Assembly (NCBI RefSeq): GCF_010998615.1
Contig: NZ_JAAEAH010000028.1
Location: 31,919 to 95,918, forward strand
DNA: 64,000 bases
DNA from: Myxococcus sp. CA023
GTDB taxonomy: Bacteria; Myxococcota; Myxococcia; Myxococcales; Myxococcaceae
Direction of reading: 5' to 3'
Shown piece after piece: positions 36,691-44,808 of the stretch; the stretch's first letter is position 1, and every line of letters starts with the position of its first letter. The notes under the pieces are model-generated. The model saw only the letters and a program-made list of their open reading frames with translations, had not been told where the DNA came from and searched no databases. The translations under genes were made by a program, and so were the position numbers.

Positions 36691-37923
36691 ATGCGAGCGT
36701 TCCTGGACAATTTGCGGTTGGCGTTGGGCACCTTCCTGGGCAACCCGCTGCGCTCGCTGTTGACGCTGCTGGGCATCGTCATTGGCGTGGCGACGGTCAT
36801 CACCATGATGGGGCTCATCGAGGGCCTGCGGGTCAAGGTGAACAACGACCTGGGACGGATGGGGGCCCACACCTTCCAGGTGACGAAGTGGCCCGCGGGC
36901 GGCTTCGGGCGCATCAACTGGGCCAAGTTCGCCAAGCGCAAGGACTTCGAGATGCCCGACTCGCGGGCCATCGAGGAGTCCTGCCCGTCGGTGGGGACGG
37001 TGGTTCCCACCGACGACGAGGGTGGCCAGAAGCTGGCCACGGCGAGCTCGGAGACGCGGCCTTCGGTCCGCGTGTTCGGCACGCCCGCCAACTACCCGTT
37101 GGTGAGCGGGGTGTCGGTGCAGGCCGGGCGCTACTTCAATGAAGTGGAGGCGCTGGACGGCCGCTACGTGGTGCTGCTGGGGACGGACGTGTCGGACGCG
37201 CTCTTTCCGGGCATGAATCCGGTGGGCCACGAGGTGCGCATCAAGGGCCGGCCCTTCCGCGTCATCGGCCTGCTCCAGAAGCGGGGGAGCATGCTGGGCA
37301 TGTTCAGCCTGGACAACCAGGTGATGATGCCGCTGAGCGTCTTCCACCAGCTCTACGGGAAGAAGCGTTCGCTGGACATCAGCGTGCAGGCGAAGTCCCC
37401 GGAGCTGTTCAGCAAGGCGCAGGACGAGGTGGCCTCGCTGATGCGCCGCCGCCGCGACGTTCCGGCGAACATGCCCAACGACTTCGAATTGCACACGAAC
37501 GAGTCGGTGACGGCGTCGTTCAATCAGCTCTCCCAGGTCATCACCATCGCGGGCGTGGGCGTGTGCCTGCTGTCCCTGGTGGTGGGCGGCATTGGCATCC
37601 TCAACATCATGCTGGTGTCGGTGATGGAGCGGACGCGGGAGATTGGCGTGCGCAAGGCGCTGGGCGCGCGCAAGCGCCGCATCCTGGGACAGTTCGCCAC
37701 GGAGGCGGTGCTGCTGTCGCTGATGGGCGGTGCCCTGGGCCTGGGCCTGGGCTTCGGGCTGGTGTTCCTGGGGAACTGGATGATGGGCTTTCCCATGCAG
37801 GTGCCCCCGTGGGCGGTGGGCCTGGCCCTGTTCATGAGCTGCGGCGTGGGGCTCCTGTTCGGCATCTACCCGGCGGCCCGGGCGGCGAAGTTGGATCCAG
37901 TGGAGGCCATGCGGGCGGACTGA
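36691..37923 (+). CDS. FtsX/MacB-type permease 2 (operon II)
   Basis: 410 residues, same architecture as its neighbour: LRSLLTLLGIVIGVATVITM, periplasmic domain, [32 protein letters not shown] and terminal KLDPVEAMRAD. Starts four bases after permease 1 stops. Two different permeases with one ATPase imply an asymmetric MacB-like engine. It is the last gene of the operon. Confidence 0.92.
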   Translation: MRAFLDNLRLALGTFLGNPLRSLLTLLGIVIGVATVITMMGLIEGLRVKVNNDLGRMGAHTFQVTKWPAGGFGRINWAKFAKRKDFEMPDSRAIEESCPSVGTVVPTDDEGGQKLATASSETRPSVRVFGTPANYPLVSGVSVQAGRYFNEVEALDGRYVVLLGTDVSDALFPGMNPVGHEVRIKGRPFRVIGLLQKRGSMLGMFSLDNQVMMPLSVFHQLYGKKRSLDISVQAKSPELFSKAQDEVASLMRRRRDVPANMPNDFELHTNESVTASFNQLSQVITIAGVGVCLLSLVVGGIGILNIMLVSVMERTREIGVRKALGARKRRILGQFATEAVLLSLMGGALGLGLGFGLVFLGNWMMGFPMQVPPWAVGLALFMSCGVGLLFGIYPAARAAKLDPVEAMRAD

Positions 37924-37973
37924 GGGCGGTGGTTCCCGGTGACGGGCGCCACCCTTCGCGTTAAGCACAGCCC

Positions 37974-38966
37974 ATGGCGCCTCGCATTGGAACGCTCTGG
38001 GACTCCGTCGGAAACACCCCGCTGCTGCGCATCGGCTCGCTGAGCCGGCAGACGGGGTGTGAAATCCTCGCGAAGGCCGAGTTCATGAATCCCGGCGGCA
38101 GCATCAAGGACCGCGCCGCGAAGGGGATGATTCAGCGCGCAGAGGCGCAGGGCCTGCTGAAGCCGGGCGGAGCCATCTTCGAGGGCACCGCGGGCAACAC
38201 CGGCATTGGCCTGGGGCTCTTGGGCCGCGAGCGCGGGTACCGCGTGGTCGTCACCATGCCGGACAACCAGGCCCGGGAGAAGTACGAGCTGCTGGAGGCC
38301 ATGGGCGTGGAAGTCCGCAAGGTCCCCGCGGTGCCCTTCGCCAATCCCAACCACTTCTTCCACCAGGCCCGCGTGCTGGCGGAAGCGCAGGGCGGCTTCT
38401 GGGCGAACCAGTTCGAGAACCCGGCCAACGGCGACTACCACTACGAGACGACGGGCCCCGAAATCTGGGAGCAGTGCGAGGGCCGCGTGGACGTGCTGGT
38501 GGCGTCCGTGGGCAGCGGTGGGACGATGGGCGGCGTCAGCCGTTACCTGAAGGAGAAGAACCCCTCCGTGCGCGTGGTGTTGGTGGACCCGCCGGGCTCG
38601 GGTCTCTTCACCTACGTGCGCGAAGGGCGCATGGAAGGGCCCGGTTCTTCCGTCACCGAGGGCATTGGCATCATGCGCCTCACGGAGAACTTCCGCCGGG
38701 CCCGCGTGGACGAGGCCATGCGCCTGGGTGACCAGGAGATGGTGGAGATGCTCTATCACCTGGCGCGCGAGGACGCGCTGGTGGTGGGCACATCGGCGGC
38801 CCTCAACGTGCGCGCCGCGTGGGAGCTGGCGCGACGTCACCGGGGCGAGGGGCTGCGCATCGTCACCTTCCTGTGCGACCACGGCAGCCGCTACGCGTCG
38901 AAGGTGTTCAACCCAGAGTTCCTCGCGTCCAAGCAGCTGGAGGTCAGGCCACTTCCCGTGGATTGA
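37974..38966 (+). CDS. PLP-dependent cysteine synthase-family enzyme
   Basis: 330 residues of fold-type II. The PLP lysine is in NPGGSIKDRAAKGM (about residue 43), the substrate loop is EGTAGNTGIGLG, and the phosphate-binding glycines are in ASVGSGGTMGG. Typical O-acetylserine sulfhydrylases read TSGNTG; the TAGNTG form and the long PVPFANPNHFF-like middle occur in a CysK-related branch whose donor and acceptor substrates vary, so true CysK activity is likely but not certain. It is preceded by only 50 bp after the exporter operon. Confidence 0.85.
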   Translation: MAPRIGTLWDSVGNTPLLRIGSLSRQTGCEILAKAEFMNPGGSIKDRAAKGMIQRAEAQGLLKPGGAIFEGTAGNTGIGLGLLGRERGYRVVVTMPDNQAREKYELLEAMGVEVRKVPAVPFANPNHFFHQARVLAEAQGGFWANQFENPANGDYHYETTGPEIWEQCEGRVDVLVASVGSGGTMGGVSRYLKEKNPSVRVVLVDPPGSGLFTYVREGRMEGPGSSVTEGIGIMRLTENFRRARVDEAMRLGDQEMVEMLYHLAREDALVVGTSAALNVRAAWELARRHRGEGLRIVTFLCDHGSRYASKVFNPEFLASKQLEVRPLPVD

Positions 38967-39062
38967 CAGTGCGGGGTACTCGGGTGGCCGTGCTGCAATT
39001 CAACACCCTGGGACTGCAATGACTCTCCCTTGAGCCTGTGACGTCTGCTGTTACAGGGCGAG

Positions 39063-39078
39063 TCACGCTGTGGCGTGA
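39063..39078. promoter_or_regulatory. Inverted repeat upstream of the CXXCH lipoprotein
   Basis: TCACGC-TGTG-GCGTGA, arms of 6 bp around a 4-bp centre, 113 bp before the start codon. It lies in a 225-bp gap with otherwise no visible feature. It could be an operator; nothing confirms it. Confidence 0.25.
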
Positions 39079-39191
39079 TTTGTCATTGCCACCAGCGGCG
39101 GCGCACGCGCTGCGCTTAATGGCGTTGAAAGAGGACTCTGGCCTGCGGGGTGCACAAGGCCGCGTTGCAGTCTACCCGCGAGGAGTCCCCC

Positions 39192-40967
39192 ATGAAGCAG
39201 TCCTCCAAGAAGTTTCCAGGCGTGTTGCGCGCCTGGTCTGGCGTCGTCGCCGCATCCCTGCTCGCAGGGTGTGGTGGCCCCGAATCCCTCCCGTCGGAGG
39301 AGCCGGCCGCCGCGGCGCAGGAGCAGGCGCAGACGGGCGCCGCGCCCATCATCGATTCGATGGATGCCATCGCGCTCGACAGCGCGCTGACGTCGAAGAC
39401 GCGCAGCCTCATCCGCGCGAAGCTCGCGCAGGGGCAGGTGCATCAGCAGGTTCCCGTGGTGTCGGACTCGGGGCAGGCGCTCGTGCTGAACGACGAGGGC
39501 CTCAATGGTGACGAGCAGGCCGGTGACGGTGTGTTCTCCGCCATTGGCGACGTGGACTTCGTCACACACAGCGCCACGCAGGACCGCATTCGCGAGTTCC
39601 AGGAGCGCAATCCCCAGACGCCGCTGACGGTCGCGACCTTCGACAACCGCGTCCGCGTTTCCGAGCGCGTACTCACGCCGCTGTCGCCCGACGTCTTCCG
39701 GCCGGGTGTCCCCATCCCCATCTTCCCCGCGGGTATCTCCCACGCGGTGAAGCCGGAGAACTCGCTCATCATCACCCACCCCAACGTGGTCAATGACCCG
39801 ACGCGCACGTATGACCCGTGCACGAACGCCGGCAACCCGAATGGTGTGTGGACGTTCAACCACCTGATGCGGGAGATGGCGAGCTCGTACGTGTCGCCAG
39901 CAAACCTGACGGAGCACTGGCTGCGTCAGTGGACTGTGAATCAGAACATCAACGGCTGGACGGTGCCGGCGCGCCCGGCGATGACCGCGCGCATCCTCAC
40001 GCCGTGGCCGCGCGCGAGCGGCGCGCTGGATCTGGCACGGTCGCCGTTCAAGCTGGTGGCCATCGTCAACCGCCTGGACCTGGGCGCCGGCGCGGGGCCG
40101 TCCGCCTACGCTTCTGGTAACGCGGGCGAGCTGCGCTTCGTCTTCGCCGCGGTGGATCGTTCAAGCGGGACCTGTGGCGTGCGGCCCTTCCTGGTCATCT
40201 TCGAGTACGGCGTCCCGCACGCCAGCTGTGACGCGGTCCGCACCTGGGCGCAGGGGTGGCTGAACCTGTCGGCGCCGTCCATGATTCTGGGCAGCTCGGC
40301 GTACAATGCGGCGCTGACGAGCCTCACGCAGCAGGTGGTGGTGCGCAACGCCGCGCCCCGCAAGCCGAACGGCAGCGCCATCAACCAGATCCGCACCAAC
40401 GAGGAGTGGCTGCGCTACCCGTGGGAGCTGCGTGAGTTCCACCTGATGGGCTCGGGCCCCTCGGTGAACCGCCTGCAGGGCCAGCCGACGGTGCTGACGC
40501 CGGGCGACTCGCACAACAACACGACGGTGCTGCGTGACTTCATCAACGCGAACACGCCCGCCATCCTAGCCAACAGCTACACCGTGCCGCCGACGTACCC
40601 GACGGCGGGCACGCCGTTCCTCGGCGCGTTCCCGTGGATTTCGTCGGTGACGGACTCGTACTGGCATTCGTTGGGCATCTCCGTCAACGACGCCCGCCAC
40701 ATCTTCTCGCGCAACACCTGCAACGGCTGCCACGGCCGCGAAACGCGCACCCGCTTCACGCACATCAATGAGAACGGGATGCTGTCTCCCTTCCTCGCCA
40801 CGGGCATGGCCAGTCCTTCCACGGCCTTCTGGGTGCAGGACCCCGTCGTGACGTCGCTGAGCCGTCCGTTCTACGAAATCCAGATGCGCAACACGAACCT
40901 GGACAGCGTGGCGAACCAGTCCTGCCTGGCTCGCGCGTTCGACCGGCCTCTGCTCTCCGCGCACTGA
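39192..40967 (+). CDS. Lipoprotein with one CXXCH motif
   Basis: 591 residues. Signal peptide with lipobox L-A-G-C (VVAASLLAGCGGPE) and a good GAGGAG upstream of the ATG. After an acidic linker the bulk of the protein (about 70-500) has no domain I recognise; it has a calcium-site-like start (NDEGLNGDEQAGDGVFSAIG) typical of choice-of-anchor and similar extracellular domains. Near residue 515 stands NTCNGCHGRET, a canonical c-type haem motif, with few other cysteines. It is therefore perhaps a monohaem outer-membrane lipoprotein; a zinc or structural role for CXXCH is possible. Confidence 0.7.
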   Translation: MKQSSKKFPGVLRAWSGVVAASLLAGCGGPESLPSEEPAAAAQEQAQTGAAPIIDSMDAIALDSALTSKTRSLIRAKLAQGQVHQQVPVVSDSGQALVLNDEGLNGDEQAGDGVFSAIGDVDFVTHSATQDRIREFQERNPQTPLTVATFDNRVRVSERVLTPLSPDVFRPGVPIPIFPAGISHAVKPENSLIITHPNVVNDPTRTYDPCTNAGNPNGVWTFNHLMREMASSYVSPANLTEHWLRQWTVNQNINGWTVPARPAMTARILTPWPRASGALDLARSPFKLVAIVNRLDLGAGAGPSAYASGNAGELRFVFAAVDRSSGTCGVRPFLVIFEYGVPHASCDAVRTWAQGWLNLSAPSMILGSSAYNAALTSLTQQVVVRNAAPRKPNGSAINQIRTNEEWLRYPWELREFHLMGSGPSVNRLQGQPTVLTPGDSHNNTTVLRDFINANTPAILANSYTVPPTYPTAGTPFLGAFPWISSVTDSYWHSLGISVNDARHIFSRNTCNGCHGRETRTRFTHINENGMLSPFLATGMASPSTAFWVQDPVVTSLSRPFYEIQMRNTNLDSVANQSCLARAFDRPLLSAH

Positions 40968-40982
40968 CGCGGGGAAGCCCGA

Positions 40983-41014
40983 CCGGGGCGCATCGATTCA
41001 ACGGTGCGCCCCGG
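40983..41014. terminator. Bidirectional terminator hairpin
   Basis: A 10-bp perfect stem CCGGGGCGCA / TGCGCCCCGG with a 12-base loop, between the convergent lipoprotein and DUF4123 genes. Confidence 0.65.
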
Positions 41015-41032
41015 GGAGGGCGGCCGAGGCCG

Positions 41033-41602
41033 CTACATGAGCGGCGTCGGGAGGATGGACAGCGGCGGCGCGTCCAGGGGCGCGTCCTCGGGACGGCGCG
41101 CGTAGGCGAGCATGCTGCCGCCGTCCTCTGACTCAGCGAAGAACTGCTCGATGGGGCCGAAGAGGAAGTCCAACTCGTCGTCCGTGCACGTGGGCAGGTA
41201 GACGCGCAGCACGCGCGGGTCGTAGTAGCGGAACACCAGCGGCTTGCCGTTGGCGTCCTTGACCTTGAGGAAGCGCCGCAGGTGCCGCCGCAGCGCGTCC
41301 GGGTGGGCCGGGCTCTGCACGAAGATGCCCCAGCTCTTGCCCCAGCCCGCGGCGAGCAGCTGCTCCGTGGCGGGCGCTCCGGGCCGCAGTTGCACCAGGT
41401 AGGGCGCCACCTCCACCAGCTCCGGCGGCAGCTTCCCCGCATAGAGGCAGCTCTGCGTCAGGCCGCAGGTGAGCACCAGCCGGTGGATGTTGGGGGCCCG
41501 CGCCCCGTCCAGGATGGCGTAGAGCGCCGAGGTGGGCGCTTCCTCCGTGGCCTGACGCACCCACTGAAGCAGACCCGGAATCTGGGGGACCGGTGCGCTC
41601 AC
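41033..41602 (-). CDS. DUF4123 protein (T6SS effector chaperone/adaptor type)
   Basis: 189 residues carrying an almost complete DUF4123 domain: YAILDGARAPNIHRLV, SCLYAGKLPPELVEVAPYLV, GWGKSWGIFVQSPA, LRRFLKVKDANGKPLVFRYY and DPRVLRVYLPTCT. DUF4123 proteins load effectors onto VgrG spikes of type VI secretion systems and normally sit next to vgrG and effector genes. Here only a partner gene upstream is present (ATGA overlap, 41599-41602) and no vgrG, PAAR or toxin is visible. Confidence 0.85.
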   Translation of the reverse strand: MSAPVPQIPGLLQWVRQATEEAPTSALYAILDGARAPNIHRLVLTCGLTQSCLYAGKLPPELVEVAPYLVQLRPGAPATEQLLAAGWGKSWGIFVQSPAHPDALRRHLRRFLKVKDANGKPLVFRYYDPRVLRVYLPTCTDDELDFLFGPIEQFFAESEDGGSMLAYARRPEDAPLDAPPLSILPTPLM

Positions 41603-42120
41603 GCCGCGGCCCGTTGCTTCTGCTTTTCACACTCCTCGCAGAACGGCACACCCGCCGCCGCGGCCTGGCGCAGGGCTTCGGCCTGCCGTGCCGGGTCAGG
41701 GAAGAGGGTGAAGACCTCCACGGGCGGGCGCGCCAGGGGGATGACCTCGGGCTCGGGCCGGGGGGGCGGCAGGGCCGGTTCCGGCCACGCCCAGGCGGCG
41801 GCGCGGCGCTGCACGCGCAAGGCCACCAGCTCACGGCGCTCCAGCGCCTGCACCAGCCGGTCTCGCACGCGGGCGTCCTGCCGGGCGCGGTCCAGCGAGC
41901 TGGCGTTCCACGGAAGGATGCCGCCCAAGGCCTCGTACATCTCCAGCAGGGGCCTGCGGGCGGAGGTCAGCCAATGGTCGAGCTGCCAGGTGATGTGCTC
42001 GGCCGGGACGCACTCCCGCTCGTCGAGGGCCGTTACGGCTCGCATGACGAGCAGTTCGTATTCTTCGGCTCCAGAGCGGAGCCGCCAGGGGCCAGGGAAG
42101 CCGATTCCAGGGACGGACAT
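41599..42120 (-). CDS. Partner of the DUF4123 protein, unknown function
   Basis: 173 residues, cytoplasmic. N-terminal globular part (LRSGAEEYELLVMRAVTALD, LDHWLTSARRPLLEMYEALG), a middle helix rich in Arg, a Pro-rich linker (ALPPPRPEPEV) and a C-terminal CEECEK. Not recognised. Translational overlap with the DUF4123 gene suggests a functional pair; it could be a co-chaperone or a small cargo. The ATG at 42120 begins a divergent region shared with the CreD-like gene. Confidence 0.65.
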   Translation of the reverse strand: MSVPGIGFPGPWRLRSGAEEYELLVMRAVTALDERECVPAEHITWQLDHWLTSARRPLLEMYEALGGILPWNASSLDRARQDARVRDRLVQALERRELVALRVQRRAAAWAWPEPALPPPRPEPEVIPLARPPVEVFTLFPDPARQAEALRQAAAAGVPFCEECEKQKQRAAA

Positions 42121-42214
42121 GACGACCTTGTCGGGGCTTCAGGGAAAGGGCCGCGTCCAGGACGCGGAATGGACTCGGAGTGTACCCGGGGCCGGGTGAA
42201 GCTGCATCCCGGCC

Positions 42215-42233
42215 TGCACGAAATCTGCACGAA
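42215..42233. promoter_or_regulatory. Direct repeats, possible OmpR-type operator
   Basis: TGCACGAA occurs twice, start to start 11 bp (42215 and 42226), one helical turn, the hallmark of OmpR/CreB-class regulator sites. A further TGCA lies 12 bp upstream. It is 64 bp before the creD-like start and also upstream of the DUF4123 pair. The nearby CreB-like regulator is the natural candidate, but the sequence is not the E. coli cre-tag TTCAC-N6-TTCAC. Confidence 0.4.
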
Positions 42234-42296
42234 CATTCCTTGGCAGCCGCACAAGGGGGCCATCACCGTTGCACGGGGGGCGCACATCCTGCGCCC

Positions 42297-43622
42297 ATGA
42301 ACGCACCTCCTCCGCTGCCTCCCCGTCCGCCGCGAGCGCCCGAAGGCGCCCTTCGCCGGGCCCTGCGCTGGCTCGTGGCCCACCACGTCTTCGGCAGTCT
42401 GGTCATCGTCGTCTTCGCCACGGCCGTCATCGCCGGGCAGGTGGCGGACCGGACGGACTTCGCCAACTCGGAGCTGGCCGCCGGGGTGGAGGACCGCTGG
42501 GGCGCGCCCGTCACCCAACCCGCGCCGTCCCTGCGCTACGTGCACAGCGGCACCATCTTCACCGAGCTGAAGCCGCTGCCCTTCGACCGCCAGCACGTCG
42601 AGGTGCAGGCGAAGATGAACTACCGCAAGCGCGGGCTGCGCTACTTCTCCGGCTTCGACTTCACCCTCAACGCCGACTACGCGGTGGTCAACCGCGAGAG
42701 CACCGACATCGACGTGGCGTTCATCTTCCCCATGGAGATGGACAAGTCGCAGGTGCTGCTGTCGGAGCTCCAGTTCCTGGTCGATGGCACGGAGTCCAGC
42801 CTGGACCTGGGCGAGTCCGGCAACCGGCTGGTGTGGACGGGCCGCATCGCCAAGGGCGCCACGTCCCGCTTCACCATCCGCTACCGCGCCCGGGGGCTGA
42901 ACTCATTCGTGTACCGCCTGGATCCGGCGCTGCCCGCGCGGGACGTGCGCGTCCACGTCGCCGTCGAAGGAGGGGAGAACTACGACTACCCATCGGGTGT
43001 GCTGGCCGCGTCGTCGGTGAACACCACGGCCGACGCGGTGACGCTGGATTGGGCCTTCCAGTCGCTGGAGTCGGGAGTGAACCTGGGCGTCATCCTCCCG
43101 TCGGAGAAGACGTTTGACGCGCTGGTGGGCACGATGGCGACCCGGGCCTGGGTGCCCTTCCTGGGGCTGCTCGCACTGCTCGCTGCCCTGGGGTTGCGCC
43201 ACCGCCGTTCGCTCGCGCTCCACGAGACGTACCTGCTGGCGTCCGTGTACGGCTTCTTCTTCGTGCTGCTGGCGTACCTGGCGGCCTTCATGAACTTCTA
43301 CGCCGCCTACGCCCTCTGCGCGGTGGGCCTGGGCGCGGCGGTGGTGGTGTACGTCCGCTGGCTCTTCCCGAAGGAGCGGACGTCTGTGCTCGCGGGATTG
43401 TGGGGCGCCACGCTGGTGGTCCCCACCGGCGCCGTCATCCTCCAGGGCTACACCGGCCTCATCTACACGCTGGAGATCCTCGCCGCGCTGCTGGGGCTGA
43501 TGGTGCTCTCCACCCGCGCTGGTGTGCGGGCCTTCCTCTCCGACTTGTCCCTGCCCGGTGAGCCTCCGCGCACCGCCGTGGCTCCCGCTGCCTCCACCCC
43601 TGTCACCCCGGAAGCGAGCTGA
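42297..43622 (+). CDS. CreD-like inner membrane protein
   Basis: 441 residues. One N-terminal helix (VFGSLVIVVFATAVIAGQVA), a 260-residue periplasmic beta-rich domain with no close resemblance to E. coli CreD, then six C-terminal helices whose order and last stretch (YTLEILAALLGLMVLSTR) parallel CreD. CreD proteins belong to the CreBC regulon and affect envelope integrity and beta-lactam or colicin tolerance. The linked CreBC-like genes at 44796-47103 support the naming. The next gene begins 7 bp downstream. Confidence 0.65.
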   Translation: MNAPPPLPPRPPRAPEGALRRALRWLVAHHVFGSLVIVVFATAVIAGQVADRTDFANSELAAGVEDRWGAPVTQPAPSLRYVHSGTIFTELKPLPFDRQHVEVQAKMNYRKRGLRYFSGFDFTLNADYAVVNRESTDIDVAFIFPMEMDKSQVLLSELQFLVDGTESSLDLGESGNRLVWTGRIAKGATSRFTIRYRARGLNSFVYRLDPALPARDVRVHVAVEGGENYDYPSGVLAASSVNTTADAVTLDWAFQSLESGVNLGVILPSEKTFDALVGTMATRAWVPFLGLLALLAALGLRHRRSLALHETYLLASVYGFFFVLLAYLAAFMNFYAAYALCAVGLGAAVVVYVRWLFPKERTSVLAGLWGATLVVPTGAVILQGYTGLIYTLEILAALLGLMVLSTRAGVRAFLSDLSLPGEPPRTAVAPAASTPVTPEAS

Positions 43623-43629
43623 TTCCGCC

Positions 43630-44808
43630 ATGTGGACCGTACCGCTCTTCGTTGGACTCCTGCTGACCACGGCCGATGGCTCGGCCTCCACGTCTCCCTC
43701 CGGCACCGCCACCGTGCCGCTTCAGGAGCTGATTCCCCTCTACGCGCAGCGCCAGGCGGCGCCCGCCGAAGCACCTCCGATGGAGGCCCTGGTGAAGAGC
43801 CAGCTCAAGGGCCGGATCACGGCGGATGCCCTCTTCGTGGACGGGCACTTCGACGTGGAGGTGCTCGCGGATGGACGGTGGACGCAGGTGCGCCTGCTCC
43901 AACTCGACGCCGACACGTTCCCGGCCGCGTTGCCCGCGCTGGAGGAAGGCTCCGTGGGCGTCGTCGACGGGTACCTCTGCCTGCTCACGCGGAAGGCGGG
44001 GCGCTACGTCTTCGACGTGGGCGTCTCCATCCGCTCGCCCGGCGCGGGGCCGGAGCGCCGTGCCCAGCTGCGCTTCGGGCCCCACGCATCCCCGGTGCCG
44101 CTGGCGCTGGAGGCGGACACGTCCGTCTTCACACTCACCGAGCCGCTGGCTTCTATGGGAGGCGAGTCCCACGCCGTCTATCCCGTGCAAGGCACGCTGC
44201 GCGTCGGCTGGCGCGCGGCGGTGGCTCGGGTGGCACAAAGCCAGAAGCAGCAGGTGCGCCCGCCGCTCGAGCCGCGCATCACCGAGGCCACCGCGTCCTG
44301 GGTGTCCACGCTGGAAGGCCGAGCCACGCTGCGCGTCAGCTACGCGCTGAGCCTGGACCGCGAGCAGCCGCTGGAGCTGGTGCTGCCGGAAGGACACCGG
44401 CTGGAGCGCGTCACCCTGAATGCCATTCCCGTCCCCGTGGAGTCGGAGAACGGCACCCTGGCGTTGAAGGCCGCTCCGGCGCGGCTAGGAGAGACAGGCG
44501 GGACGCTGGAGGTGGTGCTGTCGCGAGAGCTGGGCGTGTTCCACCTCTCCGGCCGGTTGAAGCTGGCGTTGCCGCGAGTCTCCTGGCCGGTGGCGGAGCT
44601 CCGCGCACGCGCGCACTTCCCAGCGGTGTTCAACTACCGGCGCGAGGGCGGCAGCCTGGAGCAGTACGAGTCGACGGAAGCCGTGGCCGCGGAGGCGGCG
44701 GGCCTGCCCGGAAAGGCGCTGCACTTCCGCCAGTTCCTGGTGGCCGCGTCCTCGCCCACGCTGGAGCTGGGCTACTCCGTGGACATTTCCGACAGCTACT
44801 TCCGTTGA
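43630..44808 (+). CDS. Exported beta-rich protein, partner of CreD-like protein
   Basis: 392 residues. Signal peptide (MWTVPLFVGLLLTTADGSAS), then repeated beta-strand segments (GRITADALFVDGHFDVEVL, GRATLRVSYALSLD, GTLEVVLSRELGVFHLSGRL) and no cysteines or enzymatic motifs. Not recognised. It starts 7 bp after the CreD-like gene and must be co-transcribed with it. Its 3' end overlaps the convergent kinase gene by 13 bp, so the two operons share their ends. Confidence 0.7.
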   Translation: MWTVPLFVGLLLTTADGSASTSPSGTATVPLQELIPLYAQRQAAPAEAPPMEALVKSQLKGRITADALFVDGHFDVEVLADGRWTQVRLLQLDADTFPAALPALEEGSVGVVDGYLCLLTRKAGRYVFDVGVSIRSPGAGPERRAQLRFGPHASPVPLALEADTSVFTLTEPLASMGGESHAVYPVQGTLRVGWRAAVARVAQSQKQQVRPPLEPRITEATASWVSTLEGRATLRVSYALSLDREQPLELVLPEGHRLERVTLNAIPVPVESENGTLALKAAPARLGETGGTLEVVLSRELGVFHLSGRLKLALPRVSWPVAELRARAHFPAVFNYRREGGSLEQYESTEAVAAEAAGLPGKALHFRQFLVAASSPTLELGYSVDISDSYFR

